A DNA stretch of 64,000 nucleotides from JASGCL01 sp965203915 (lineage in GTDB: Bacteria > Pseudomonadota > Alphaproteobacteria > JASGCL01), in assembly GCA_965203915.1 (NCBI GenBank), contig OZ241918.1, positions 744,001 to 808,000 on the forward strand. Direction: 5' to 3'. The stretch's first letter is position 1; the number at the start of each line of letters is the position of its first letter. Shown in pieces: positions 7,833 to 16,954 of the stretch. The notes beneath the pieces are model-generated. The model saw only the letters and a program-made list of their open reading frames with translations. It was not told the DNA's origin and made no database searches. The position numbers were made by a program, and so were the translations under genes.

Positions 7833-8681
7833 TTAATTTTTATTCATTAAGAAGTTAAGAATCCTGCCAATGGCGGGGGCAACATCTTTTCTTGTTAAGA
7901 CCATGTCTATCACGCCGTGTTTTTCTAAAAACTCGGCGGTTTGAAAATCCTTGGGCAAGGTGGCGCGGGTGGTTTGTTCGATAACGCGTCGCCCAGCAAA
8001 ACCTATCAACGCCCCCGATTCGGCAATATGAATATCGCCCAACATGGCGAAGGAAGCCGTCACCCCGCCCGTCGTGGGGTCAGCCAAAACAACAATATAG
8101 GGCAATTTTGCTTCACGAATTTTTTGCACGCCGATGATGGTGCGCGGTAATTGCATCAGGGAAAATACCCCTTCCTGCATCCGCGCGCCGCCCGAAGAAG
8201 TGACGGTGATGAAGGCGGCGTTGTTGCTGATGGCGGCTAGGCTGGCCTCATAAAAAGCCTCCCCCACCGCTTGGCCCATGGTGCCCGCCATGAAATAAAA
8301 ATCGAAACAAGCGACCACGGCTTTTTTACCGCCGATTTTACCACTGGCCGAAACCAGGGCGTCGGGGCTTTCGCCGCGGCGTGCAACGGCCAGGCGGTCG
8401 GTGTATTTTTTTAAATCAACGAAGTGCAGCGGGTCTTCTATCACGCGCGGGTGGGGCAGTATTTTATATTCGCCGTTGTCAAACAATTGTGCAAAACGTT
8501 CCTTGGGGCCAATGCGCATATGCGCCCCCGATGGGAAAACAAATAAATTTTTTTTCAATTCGTCATGGTGAACCATTTGCCCCGATGCGGGATCTTTATG
8601 CCACAAATTATCGGGCACATTGGCGCCAGTTTTTTTATCGCCCGATGACAGGGTTTTGCGTTTTTTGTTTAACCAACTCAT
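7833..8681 (-). CDS. accD: Acetyl-CoA carboxylase carboxyltransferase beta subunit
   Basis: A 282-residue AccD, the beta half of the carboxyltransferase that makes malonyl-CoA for fatty acid synthesis; AccA lies elsewhere. The core crotonase-like domain is intact (VTSSGGARMQEG, DPTTGGVTASFAMLGD, IGFAGRRVI). The N-terminal zinc ribbon is recognisable by position but its four cysteines are gone: residues 30, 33, 49 and 52 are Asp, Ser, Phe and Gly in LWHKDPASGQ and VFPSGAHMR. From memory, several alphaproteobacterial AccDs have lost this site too. trpA lies 15 bases upstream on the same strand, a common alphaproteobacterial order; folC does not follow. Confidence 0.95.
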   Translation of the reverse strand: MSWLNKKRKTLSSGDKKTGANVPDNLWHKDPASGQMVHHDELKKNLFVFPSGAHMRIGPKERFAQLFDNGEYKILPHPRVIEDPLHFVDLKKYTDRLAVARRGESPDALVSASGKIGGKKAVVACFDFYFMAGTMGQAVGEAFYEASLAAISNNAAFITVTSSGGARMQEGVFSLMQLPRTIIGVQKIREAKLPYIVVLADPTTGGVTASFAMLGDIHIAESGALIGFAGRRVIEQTTRATLPKDFQTAEFLEKHGVIDMVLTRKDVAPAIGRILNFLMNKN

Positions 8682-8696
8682 TTTTTTATCCCGCGT

Positions 8697-9524
8697 TTAT
8701 TTCTTCAACTTATGTTGCTGAATGGGTTGTTGTAATCCACTTGATATTTCTTTTACTCTATTTAAGGCCAAAGAGGCAATGGTTTTTTTATTTGCGCCTT
8801 TGCTTGATTCTTGGCCAATGGTGCGCACAATGGCGGAGCCAACTACAATACCGTCAACATGGGTGTTTAAAGCCGCCGCTTCGTTGTTGGATGTTATACC
8901 AAAACCAACCACCACGGGTAAGGAAGTATATTTTTTGATTGTTAGGATTTTATTTTTAACCTCGGCAATATCAATTTGGCGGCTACCCGTGATTCCCAAA
9001 ACCGAAACATAATATAAAAATCCGCTGGCGTGGTCGGTGATTTTTTTTATACGCGCTTCGTCGCTGGTCGGGGTGAGGAGGCGGATAAGCGACAAACCAT
9101 GCTCCACCGCGGGCTGGCGCAATTCGGCATCTTCCTCAGGCGGCAGGTCAACCACAATAAGTCCATCAACCCCATGCTTGGCGCATTGGGTCAAAAAATT
9201 ATCGATACCGTAATGCAATATGGGGTTAAAATAACCCATCAATATAATGGGCGTGTGGTTATTCTTGGCGCGAAATTTTTTTACCATGGTGAAAGTTTTT
9301 TCCATGGTGTGATGTTGCGCCAACGCGCGGTGATACGATTCCTGAATAGCAAGTCCGTCGGCCACGGGGTCAGAAAACGGCATCCCCAATTCGATAATAT
9401 CGGCACCATGGTCTGGCAATACAAGAAAAATATCGGTCGAGGTTTCAAGGTCAGGGTCGCCCGCGGTGATGAAGGCAACAAAATTTGTTTTCTTTCTGGC
9501 GAAGGTTTCGGCAATACGCGACAT
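8697..9524 (-). CDS. trpA: Tryptophan synthase alpha chain
   Basis: A 275-residue TIM-barrel enzyme that cleaves indole-3-glycerol phosphate to indole and glyceraldehyde-3-phosphate. The catalytic pair is visible: Glu45 in IIELGMPFSDP and Asp56 in VADG. Phosphate-binding loops VLGITGSR and VVVGFGI and the C-terminal VVGSAIV are also present. trpB, its partner, is not in the window, although it normally precedes trpA. The gene is co-directional with accD. Confidence 0.96.
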   Translation of the reverse strand: MSRIAETFARKKTNFVAFITAGDPDLETSTDIFLVLPDHGADIIELGMPFSDPVADGLAIQESYHRALAQHHTMEKTFTMVKKFRAKNNHTPIILMGYFNPILHYGIDNFLTQCAKHGVDGLIVVDLPPEEDAELRQPAVEHGLSLIRLLTPTSDEARIKKITDHASGFLYYVSVLGITGSRQIDIAEVKNKILTIKKYTSLPVVVGFGITSNNEAAALNTHVDGIVVGSAIVRTIGQESSKGANKKTIASLALNRVKEISSGLQQPIQQHKLKK

Positions 9525-9605
9525 GGTGGTTCTATATCATGTATTCTGCTTATCGGCAAACTTTGCTTTTTTATAAAATAATACCAAAAATTTTTTGTGG
9601 TGATT

Positions 9606-10901
9606 TTATAACAACCGAAACACAGTCGGTTCGGTTAAAACAACATCCAGTTTTTTTATTTTGCTCAGGGCTTGCTCAACCGCATGACGGCTGGTGGGGT
9701 GGGTGATGATAACAACATGCACTGGCTTTTCATCGTTTTGATGCAATTTTTCTATCGAAATATTTTCATCGCGTAAAATGGTCGAGAAATTTGCCAGCAC
9801 CCCAACCTTATCCGCGACATTGAGGCGTAGGTAAAAACGCGCCACATCATCGCCATGATTTTTTATTGGCAGGTTGTTCGATTGAATAACCGCGAAGGGA
9901 CGGATAAAAGGCAAAATATTTTTACCCATGTTGGTGCAAGCCGAAATAACATCGGCCAACACGGCCGAGGCCGTGGGGTTGCCGCCCGCACCGCGCCCAA
10001 TGAAGAGCAACGAGCCGCGGATAGGGCTTTCAATATTGATGGCGTTGAGGGCATCACCCACCTTGGCCATGATACGATTTTTTTCTATCAACATCGGCTC
10101 CACCGCCAGGGTCATACCATCGTTATTTTTTTTGGCGATGGCGAATAATTTGATAGAAAAATTAAACAAGGCCGCATAATGAATATCAATAAGTTCGATA
10201 CCGCGGATACCACGGCAATATATTTTATTCATATCGGGCAGGACGCCAAAACTTAACATGGTTAAGATGGTCAATTTATGCAAGGCATCAACACCATCGA
10301 TGTCAAAGCTCGGGTCGGCTTCGGCATAACCATTGGCTTGGGCGCGTTGCAAAACCTCGGCAAATGGCAATTTTTCTTTTTTCATGCTGCTCAAAATATA
10401 ATTGCAAGTGCCATTGACGATGCCGTAAAAACTATTGATGCTTAAGGACCGCAAAGAATTTTTCAAAACATCGATAATCGGCACGCCGCCCATCACCGCC
10501 GCTTCAAAATACAATTGGCTGTTATTTTTTTCTATCGCGGGAACAAATTGACTGGCGCGTTCGGCCAACAATGCTTTGTTGGCGGTGACGATGGTTTTGC
10601 CTTTATCAATGGCCAATTGCCAAATATTGGCCGCCATCCCGTCGACCCCGCCGATAAGTTCGACCAAGGCATCGTAATCGCCATCACGCACCATGTCTTC
10701 GGCGTTGGTAAAAAAGGGGTAGGCTGACATATCGGTCGCCCGCGCCTTTTCCTTGTTGCGGGCGGAAATGCCGACAATTTCTATTGGTCGTCCAGCTTGC
10801 GCCGTTATCTGTTCTGCTTCATCCTGCAACAATTTTACCAGGCTGGCCCCCACGGTGCCAAGCCCAGCAATGACGATGCGAAAAGGTGATGATTGCTTCA
10901 T
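9606..10901 (-). CDS. hom: Homoserine dehydrogenase
   Basis: A 431-residue enzyme reducing aspartate semialdehyde to homoserine for Thr/Met synthesis. The N-terminal nucleotide fold starts VIAGLGTVGASLVKLL; the catalytic domain includes GIVNGTCNYIL and ANGYAEADPSFDIDG. A C-terminal ACT domain (about the last 75 residues, LNVADKVGVLANFSTIL) suggests feedback regulation by an amino acid. The frame is open upstream to 10982, but the extra 27 residues are unlike the family, so I take the ATG ending at 10901 (MKQSSPFRIVIAGLG) as start. It is upstream of trpA with an 81-base gap. Confidence 0.93.
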   Translation of the reverse strand: MKQSSPFRIVIAGLGTVGASLVKLLQDEAEQITAQAGRPIEIVGISARNKEKARATDMSAYPFFTNAEDMVRDGDYDALVELIGGVDGMAANIWQLAIDKGKTIVTANKALLAERASQFVPAIEKNNSQLYFEAAVMGGVPIIDVLKNSLRSLSINSFYGIVNGTCNYILSSMKKEKLPFAEVLQRAQANGYAEADPSFDIDGVDALHKLTILTMLSFGVLPDMNKIYCRGIRGIELIDIHYAALFNFSIKLFAIAKKNNDGMTLAVEPMLIEKNRIMAKVGDALNAINIESPIRGSLLFIGRGAGGNPTASAVLADVISACTNMGKNILPFIRPFAVIQSNNLPIKNHGDDVARFYLRLNVADKVGVLANFSTILRDENISIEKLHQNDEKPVHVVIITHPTSRHAVEQALSKIKKLDVVLTEPTVFRLL

Positions 10902-11215
10902 GAAAAAGATATAATGATGATTGCGAACAGAGGTTATTTCTTTATATAGCAAAACGATAAAGAGCAAGTGTAAAAAATCCACAAAAAAAATTGATGGTAG
11001 GCTTTATAAATTTTTATACTACAAGAAAAAATAGAAAGAAATAGCCCGTTAGGTTAAATAACAAAATAATATTCTCTATTTTTCAATTTATATGGTTTGT
11101 ATGAGAATATATTTTTTATATCTTGGATAATACGGGATAAATAATCTCTATCATTTCATTTCTGCTTGAAAGCTAAAATAAAAACCCCTATAAGAATTTT
11201 TAACAGGAATACACC
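10902..11215. other. Divergent intergenic region, hom / sulfur operon
   Basis: AT-rich non-coding DNA between two divergent transcription units. It holds an inverted repeat, ATATTCTC (11069-11076) and GAGAATAT (11103-11110), separated by 26 bases, which could be an operator for the sulfur operon. No clean -35/-10 pair stands out. No RNA gene or ORF is seen. Confidence 0.4.
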
Positions 11216-12259
11216 ATGAGCGAAAAAATTACCACCGATGTGTTAATAATAGGGGCAGGCCCAGTTGGCTTGTTCGCGGTTTTTGAACTGGGCTTGCATG
11301 GGTTGCATTGCGATGTGGTTGATATTTTGGATCGCGCGGGTGGACAATGCGCCGAACTTTATCCCGATAAACCCATCTATGATATTCCTGCCTTGCCCGT
11401 TGTCTCGGGGGCCGAATTAACCAACAATTTGTTAAAGCAGATAGAACCATTCTCGCCACGTTTTCATTTCCAGCAGATGGTGGAAAAATTAGAAAAAACC
11501 GAAAGCGGCTGGCGCGCCGTCACCGATATAGGTCAAGTTTTTGACGCCAAGATAATCGTCATCGCCGCGGGTGGTGGATCTTTTCAACCCAAAAAACCCA
11601 ATATCGAATTGATAGAAAAATTTGAAGGTCGCGGCGTTGCCTACGCCGTGCGCGATATCAAAAAATATGACGGCAAAAGAATTCTGGTGGCGGGTGGCGG
11701 CGATTCGGCGTTGGATTGGACATGCAATTTGGTGGACCGTGCGGCGACGGTTGCCTTGGTGCATCGCCGCCGCGAATTCCGCGGCGCGCCAGCCTCGGTC
11801 AAGAAACTGGAAAAATTGATAGAAGATGGCAAGGTAACATTTTACCTTGGCAACCCCAGCAAATTATTGGGCGAAGAAAAATTGACGGGCGTGGTGATAG
11901 AAAATGAGGGCCAAGAACAAACGGTGGCGGTTGATGATTTTTTACCTTTTTATGGGTTGAGCATGAAATTGGGCCCATTGGCCCATTGGGGATTAGATTT
12001 GGGAAAAGGTGAAACCAACCCCGCCGATAAGAATTTGATATTGGTGGATACCGAGGCCTTCAAGACCAATTTGCCAGGCGTTTATGCGATTGGCGATATT
12101 AATTATTATCCTGGGAAGTTAAAATTGATATTGTCAGGCTTTCACGAAGCTGCTTTAATGGCTATCGCAGCAAAAAAGCTTTTGTCACCAGACGAAAGGG
12201 TTGGTATGCAATACACAACATCTTCAACTAAGCTACAGCGTTTATTAAAGGTTATATAA
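11216..12259 (+). CDS. Ferredoxin-NADP reductase, thioredoxin-reductase-like
   Basis: A 347-residue flavoprotein with an FAD-binding fold (GAGPVGLFA, about residues 13-21, and GGQCAELYP) and an NADPH-binding fold (VAGGGDSALDW, about 157-167), closing with an ATG-like GVYAIGDINYYPG motif. The redox CxxC of true thioredoxin reductases is missing, which fits the TrxR-like FNR group (EC 1.18.1.2). It leads the sulfur operon and is followed at once by a 2Fe-2S ferredoxin. I infer that the pair carries electrons from NADPH to the siroheme sulfite reductase CysI, as no cysJ flavoprotein is present. Confidence 0.88.
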   Translation: MSEKITTDVLIIGAGPVGLFAVFELGLHGLHCDVVDILDRAGGQCAELYPDKPIYDIPALPVVSGAELTNNLLKQIEPFSPRFHFQQMVEKLEKTESGWRAVTDIGQVFDAKIIVIAAGGGSFQPKKPNIELIEKFEGRGVAYAVRDIKKYDGKRILVAGGGDSALDWTCNLVDRAATVALVHRRREFRGAPASVKKLEKLIEDGKVTFYLGNPSKLLGEEKLTGVVIENEGQEQTVAVDDFLPFYGLSMKLGPLAHWGLDLGKGETNPADKNLILVDTEAFKTNLPGVYAIGDINYYPGKLKLILSGFHEAALMAIAAKKLLSPDERVGMQYTTSSTKLQRLLKVI

Positions 12260-12273
12260 GGGGGGCAATATCC

Positions 12274-12606
12274 ATGTCGGTCAAAGTTAAGGTTAAAAAT
12301 TATAAAACGGGCGAAGTGAGCGAGATTGAGGCACCGCTTGGCTATCAATTGATGGAGGTTATTCGCGATAACGACCTGCCTATCCTTGCCGATTGTGGCG
12401 GTGCTTTGGCTTGCGCAACATGCCATGTTAGGGTGGCTGACAACTGGGTCGATAAATTGCCCGCGCCGCGCGATGATGAGAAAGACATGCTTGATATGGT
12501 ATCGGCGGCGGAAAAAACCTCGCGCCTATCTTGCCAAATTATTATCACCCAAGATTTGGATGGTTTGGAAGTATCGCTAACCCCCGAATCATTACGCCAA
12601 ACTTAA
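12274..12606 (+). CDS. 2Fe-2S ferredoxin, adrenodoxin type
   Basis: A 110-residue ferredoxin. The cluster ligands follow the adrenodoxin/ISC pattern C-x5-C-x2-C in CGGALACATCHV, with the fourth Cys in RLSCQI. An AGGGGGG ribosome-binding site lies just upstream. In many genomes this ferredoxin type sits beside hscBA/isc genes; here it sits between ferredoxin reductase and siroheme-synthesis/sulfite-reductase genes, which points to sulfite reduction. A dual role in Fe-S assembly cannot be excluded. Confidence 0.92.
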   Translation: MSVKVKVKNYKTGEVSEIEAPLGYQLMEVIRDNDLPILADCGGALACATCHVRVADNWVDKLPAPRDDEKDMLDMVSAAEKTSRLSCQIIITQDLDGLEVSLTPESLRQT

Positions 12607-12623
12607 CAAAAATATATTAAAAA

Positions 12624-13799
12624 ATGTATAGTTTCCCCATCTTCCTCAATTTGGATTCCGCCGTGCCCTTGGTAATAGGCGAAGGGCATTTGGCGGTGGC
12701 GAAGGTGCGCACATTGTTGTTGCGGGCCGCGCGGGTTGATGTGATGGCGAATCATTTGCCCGCCGAATTACAAAAATTTGCCAGCAGTGGTAAAATACGC
12801 CAACTGCCCATGGTATCAATGGCATCCAGGGCACCCATGGCATCAAGCAAGGCTGGGCGAATCCAAAAAGAAAAAATGGAGAAGGAAATGTGGAAAAAAA
12901 TATTGGCGGGCCGTCCGCTGGTGGTGATTGACCCGCAATTGGATGATATTATCGACAAACTCTACCCCCTATGTTTAGAACTTGGCTTACCCATCAATGT
13001 TGCCGACAATATTGCCAAGAGCAGTTTTTCTTTTGGCGCGATGGTCGACAGAAGGCCCCTCACCGTGGCTATTGCGACCGATGGTATCGTGCCTGTCTTG
13101 GCAACCAACATCAGGGAAAAATTGGAGCAAGCCATTCCGTCCGAAGTGGGTGAATTGATGGGCCTGGCACGGCAATATCGCGCACGCGTGAACGAAGCCC
13201 TGCCCATGGGTTTGAAACGCCGATTGTTTTGGCAACATTTTTTGCAGGGGGAGGTAGCCAGCCTCATCCGTGCTGGCGATACAAATGCGGTGCAGGCGGC
13301 GGTGGAAAAATTGTTGGCGGCTATCGTTGCCAACAAACACCCCGATGTTATCTACCGCAACAATTTGTTTTTGCTTGGTTTACAATGCGACGAGCAAGTT
13401 GATAACCTATCCCTGGCTATGTTGCGCGCTATCAAAAACGCCGACAGCCTGTTTGTGCTGGGGGAGGCTGATATTTTTTCTGAAATATTAAGCCTAGCGC
13501 GGCGCGAGGTTGTGATTAAAAAAATATCAAAACAAGATTTTGATAATGATGGCACGAAACACCACCAAACCATCGCCGCCCATTTGGCGGCGGGGGAATC
13601 GGTGGTTATGTTGACAGAATTTTCGCACTACGCCGCCTGCAAATCAATGTTGCAGGGGAACGGCATTCATGTTCATGGTTTTTATACGCAATATGCCATG
13701 GATAATAATGATGATGTTGCGCCACCACAACATCACGAAGAAAAAATATGGCGCAACGAACAACATGCGACAGGCAATAAAAAAAATATTAATCAATAA
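12624..13799 (+). CDS. Siroheme synthase-like: precorrin-2 dehydrogenase domain plus relic SUMT domain
   Basis: A 391-residue relative of CysG. The N-terminal two thirds match the precorrin-2 dehydrogenase/ferrochelatase (Met8-like) part: a nucleotide-binding turn (VIGEGHLAVAKV), the conserved Asp of NVAD (CysG catalytic Asp104 equivalent), then VDRRPLTVAIATDG and VLATNIREKLE. The remainder aligns only with the first half of the uroporphyrinogen-III methyltransferase (SUMT) domain (VIYRNNLFLLGL, LAMLRAIKNADSL). The GAGPGD and RLKGGDPFIFGRG motifs are absent and the second lobe is missing; full CysG is about 457 residues. It probably makes siroheme from precorrin-2, with a separate methyltransferase elsewhere. 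Its place before cysI supports the role. Confidence 0.8.
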   Translation: MYSFPIFLNLDSAVPLVIGEGHLAVAKVRTLLLRAARVDVMANHLPAELQKFASSGKIRQLPMVSMASRAPMASSKAGRIQKEKMEKEMWKKILAGRPLVVIDPQLDDIIDKLYPLCLELGLPINVADNIAKSSFSFGAMVDRRPLTVAIATDGIVPVLATNIREKLEQAIPSEVGELMGLARQYRARVNEALPMGLKRRLFWQHFLQGEVASLIRAGDTNAVQAAVEKLLAAIVANKHPDVIYRNNLFLLGLQCDEQVDNLSLAMLRAIKNADSLFVLGEADIFSEILSLARREVVIKKISKQDFDNDGTKHHQTIAAHLAAGESVVMLTEFSHYAACKSMLQGNGIHVHGFYTQYAMDNNDDVAPPQHHEEKIWRNEQHATGNKKNINQ

Positions 13800-13805
13800 A
13801 ACAAC

Positions 13806-14114
13806 ATGAGTGAAAACAGCAACATCATTACCGCCAATCGCCTTGACGATGGCATCGTAGTCTATTTCCTGTCGCAGGGCAAATGGGTGGAGGATATTCA
13901 GCAGGCCAAACCCATAGCCGATGCGGATGTAGAATCAGCCATGGATGAAGCAAAAAAAGATTCCAAAGCTCGCTTGGTGGTAAGTATTTATCACTTTCCC
14001 ATTGCCATACAGGGCGGAAAAATTATTACCCTATCGGCCAAGGAAGAGATTCGCGCCCTCCATAAACCAACCATTGGTCCTTCCTCGGGGCCATCCACGG
14101 GGCGCGCCGCCTAA
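13806..14114 (+). CDS. DUF2849 family protein
   Basis: A 102-residue soluble protein (SENSNIITANRLDDGIVVYF at the start, EEIRALHK near the end). In alphaproteobacteria this family sits between cysG-like and cysI genes, exactly as here. Biochemical function is unknown; a role in sulfite reductase assembly or electron transfer is inferred only from gene order. The gene starts six bases after the cysG-like stop. Confidence 0.8.
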   Translation: MSENSNIITANRLDDGIVVYFLSQGKWVEDIQQAKPIADADVESAMDEAKKDSKARLVVSIYHFPIAIQGGKIITLSAKEEIRALHKPTIGPSSGPSTGRAA

Positions 14115-14140
14115 AAAAAATAAAATAGGAAAATAATACA

Positions 14141-15811
14141 ATGTATCAATATCAAACCGAAGATAAAAATTTTTTAAGCCAACGGGTTGCTGAGTTTCGT
14201 TGGCAAGTGAGTCGCCGTTTGGCGGGCGATTTGAGCGAAGATGAATTTCGCCCGTTGCGATTGATGAATGGTTTGTATTTGCAATTGCATGCCTACATGT
14301 TGCGGGTTGCCATACCTTACGGCGTTTTGTCGTCGGCGCAATTGCGGCAATTGGGAATGATAGCCAAAAAATATGACAGGGGTTTTGGCCATTTTACCAC
14401 CAGGCAAAATATCCAATATAATTGGATACGTTTGATTGACACCCCCGATATTTTTGCCGACCTGGCCAAGGTTGATATGCACGCCATTCAAACCAGCGGT
14501 AATTGCGTGCGCAATGTCACCACCGATCCCTTCGCGGGGGCGGCGGCGGATGAATATGAAGACCCGCGTCCCTGGGCCGAAATTATGCGCCAATGGTCGA
14601 CCCTACACCCCGAATTTGTTTTCTTGCCACGTAAATTTAAGATAGCCATCACGGGCGCGAAAGAAGACCGTGCCGCCATAGCATTTCATGACGTGGGTAT
14701 AAGGCTTATCCCCAACCCCGCCGACAAAAATGAAATTGGTTTTCAAATGTTGGCGGGCGGTGGGCAAGGTCGCACCCCATTTGTGGCGAAGGTGGTGCGC
14801 GATTTCTTGCCGAAAAAATACCTCCTCAGTTATTTGGACGCGATGTTGCGGGTTTACAATTTGTATGGGCGGCGCGATAATTTATACAAAGCGCGTATAA
14901 AAATTTTGGTGCATGAATGGGGCGTGGAAAAATATCGCGCCGCGGTCGAAGCCGAATGGGAAAAAATCAAAGACAAAAGTTTTGACCTTGACGAAAAAAT
15001 TAAAAATAGAATCTTAGCAGATTTTGTTCTTAAACTGCCGCCAGTTCAAAACAAAGGTTTTTCCGACAATGACCTGGCACAACAAATGGCATCGGATAAA
15101 AATTTTGCTGGCTGGGTGCGCGCCAATGTGGATAATCACAAAAACCCCGATTACAAATTGGTAACGATAGTGTTGAAGGATGACAAGCGGATGCCAGGCG
15201 ACGCCACCGATAAAGAAATGGCGTTGATAGCCGACCTGGCCGATGAATTTTCGCGGGGCGAGGTTCGCGTTACCTACATCCAAAACCTGGTGTTGCCGCA
15301 TGTTGAAAAATCGCAACTCTATAAATTGTTTCAAGCCCTCGATGCTCATCAACTGGCCGATGGTCGCAAAGACATGGCGTCCGACGTCATCTGTTGCCCA
15401 GGGTTGGATTATTGCAGTTTGGCCAATGCCCGTTCGTTGCCCATCGCCATGGATATTATCAAAACCTTCGCCAAAACAACCGAAGAAGATGCCTTGGGCA
15501 AGGTGAGGATTAACATGTCGGGCTGTATCAATGCTTGCGGTCATCACCACGCGGGGCATATTGGTATTTTGGGTGTGGATAAAAAGGGGGTGGAAGCCTA
15601 CCAAATTTCTATCGGCGGCAACCCAACCGACGATGCCGCCATAGGACAGGTTTTGGGGCGCGCCGTTTCGGCCGAAGATATTCCCGCCGCCTTGCAAAGT
15701 TTTGCCGCGGTTTATCAGACCAACAAACAAAACAATGAAACATTTTTTGAAACCGTAACCAGGATAGGGGTTGAAAAATTTAAAGCCGCCCTTCAGGAGG
15801 AAAAAAAATAA
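14141..15811 (+). CDS. cysI: Sulfite reductase hemoprotein (CysI type)
   Basis: A 556-residue siroheme/4Fe-4S enzyme reducing sulfite to sulfide with six electrons. N-terminal ferredoxin-like half domain: GFGHFTTRQNIQYNWIRL. The cluster and siroheme ligands are intact: C-x5-C in CPGLDYCSLANARS (about residue 418) and C-x3-C in MSGCINACGHHHAG (about 460). No CysJ flavoprotein is encoded nearby, so electrons more likely come from the ferredoxin and FNR at the head of the operon. The family is close to nitrite reductases, but the cys-gene context makes sulfite the substrate. Its stop overlaps the next start by one base. Confidence 0.94.
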   Translation: MYQYQTEDKNFLSQRVAEFRWQVSRRLAGDLSEDEFRPLRLMNGLYLQLHAYMLRVAIPYGVLSSAQLRQLGMIAKKYDRGFGHFTTRQNIQYNWIRLIDTPDIFADLAKVDMHAIQTSGNCVRNVTTDPFAGAAADEYEDPRPWAEIMRQWSTLHPEFVFLPRKFKIAITGAKEDRAAIAFHDVGIRLIPNPADKNEIGFQMLAGGGQGRTPFVAKVVRDFLPKKYLLSYLDAMLRVYNLYGRRDNLYKARIKILVHEWGVEKYRAAVEAEWEKIKDKSFDLDEKIKNRILADFVLKLPPVQNKGFSDNDLAQQMASDKNFAGWVRANVDNHKNPDYKLVTIVLKDDKRMPGDATDKEMALIADLADEFSRGEVRVTYIQNLVLPHVEKSQLYKLFQALDAHQLADGRKDMASDVICCPGLDYCSLANARSLPIAMDIIKTFAKTTEEDALGKVRINMSGCINACGHHHAGHIGILGVDKKGVEAYQISIGGNPTDDAAIGQVLGRAVSAEDIPAALQSFAAVYQTNKQNNETFFETVTRIGVEKFKAALQEEKK

Positions 15812-16170
15812 TGTGGGTAGATTTACAACAGGGCAAGGCGGTGGAGCCGACGGCGGTGACGGCTAGCTTCGCCACCGACAAAACGATAGATGAGATTGCC
15901 ACCCAGATCCATAACTTGGCACCATCGGCCATGGTTGCCATAGAATTTTTACAATTTCGCGATGGTCGCGGATTTTCTTTGGCGCATTTGCTCAGGCGCG
16001 AATTTGGGTTTAAGGGAACATTGGTTGCGGTGGGCAATTTGCTGCCAGACCAGGCGCAATTTTTACATCGTTCGGGATTCGATATGGCGGCCATTGGTGA
16101 AAAAAAAATAGGTGATTGGCAAGCGGCCATCAAAAATTTTTCTGTTTTTTATCAAACCGCCATTCGTTAA
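15811..16170 (+). CDS. DUF934 family protein
   Basis: A 119-residue protein with the family hallmark FLQFRDGRGFSLAHLLRREFGFKG and the later VGNLLPDQAQFLHRSGFD. DUF934 proteins almost always accompany cysI and cysH in proteobacteria lacking cysJ; their exact role is unknown. The start codon shares a base with the cysI stop (TAATG), so translation is coupled. Confidence 0.9.
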   Translation: MWVDLQQGKAVEPTAVTASFATDKTIDEIATQIHNLAPSAMVAIEFLQFRDGRGFSLAHLLRREFGFKGTLVAVGNLLPDQAQFLHRSGFDMAAIGEKKIGDWQAAIKNFSVFYQTAIR

Positions 16171-16197
16171 TGTTTGCAAAGATATAAGGTAACGGGC

Positions 16198-16953
16198 ATG
16201 ACAACAGCACATTCTATCGGCCAGCAAAAAAATTTTTTGTGGCAAAAACCAATGGGTAAAATACCCGAAGATAAAGTAAATATTTTATCGGCGCGCCTGC
16301 ACGAGATTGCTCGGCAAGATGGTGTAAAAAAAATTGCCAACAGCCTGTCAGCGGAAGATATGGTGATATTGCACCATTGGCACCAAGAATTACAATTGCG
16401 CACGGGCGATTTTTTTATGCTGGAGACTGGACGCCTGCACCAGGCAACCTTGGATTATTTGGCGGCGGTTGAGGGCGATTATGGTATAGAAATTTTTAGG
16501 GTGTTGCCCGATGCCGATGACGTGGCAAGCATGGTCAAGCAATATGGATTGAATGGGTTTTATGATTCGGTGGCGGCGCGCAAAGCATGTTGCGGCGTGC
16601 GCAAGGTTGCACCGTTAAAAAAAATATTATCGGGTGCGGCATTGTGGGTGACAGGGCAAAGACAAGGCCAGGGCGTCACCCGCAGCGACATAGCATTTGA
16701 AGAAAACGATGATACCTTTGGTTTGAAAAAATACAACCCGATATTTGATTGGAGCGAGGCAGAAGTTTTTGGTTACCTCGCCCAACATGGCGTCAGGCTT
16801 CACCCACTGTATGACAAGGGTTATGCGTCGATAGGGTGCGAGCCATGCAGCCGCGCCATCAAAGCAACCGAGGATGTGAGAGCGGGGCGTTGGTGGTGGG
16901 AATCGGCCGACAACAAAGAATGCGGCATCAACGAAATAAATATAAAAAAATAA
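16198..16953 (+). CDS. cysH: Adenylylsulfate (APS) reductase, Fe-S type CysH
   Basis: A 251-residue CysH. The four 4Fe-4S ligands are present: Cys131-Cys132 in KACCGVRKVAPL and Cys214/Cys217 in SIGCEPCSRA, the signature of assimilatory APS reductases; PAPS-specific enzymes lack these pairs. The nucleophilic Cys near the C-terminus is in KECGI. This fits the lack of an APS kinase (cysC) here. A TTG in frame at 16174 is possible, but the ATG at 16198 has AAGG about eight bases upstream and is preferred. It reduces APS to sulfite for CysI, probably with thioredoxin or glutaredoxin. Confidence 0.93.
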   Translation: MTTAHSIGQQKNFLWQKPMGKIPEDKVNILSARLHEIARQDGVKKIANSLSAEDMVILHHWHQELQLRTGDFFMLETGRLHQATLDYLAAVEGDYGIEIFRVLPDADDVASMVKQYGLNGFYDSVAARKACCGVRKVAPLKKILSGAALWVTGQRQGQGVTRSDIAFEENDDTFGLKKYNPIFDWSEAEVFGYLAQHGVRLHPLYDKGYASIGCEPCSRAIKATEDVRAGRWWWESADNKECGINEINIKK

Positions 16954-16954
16954 T

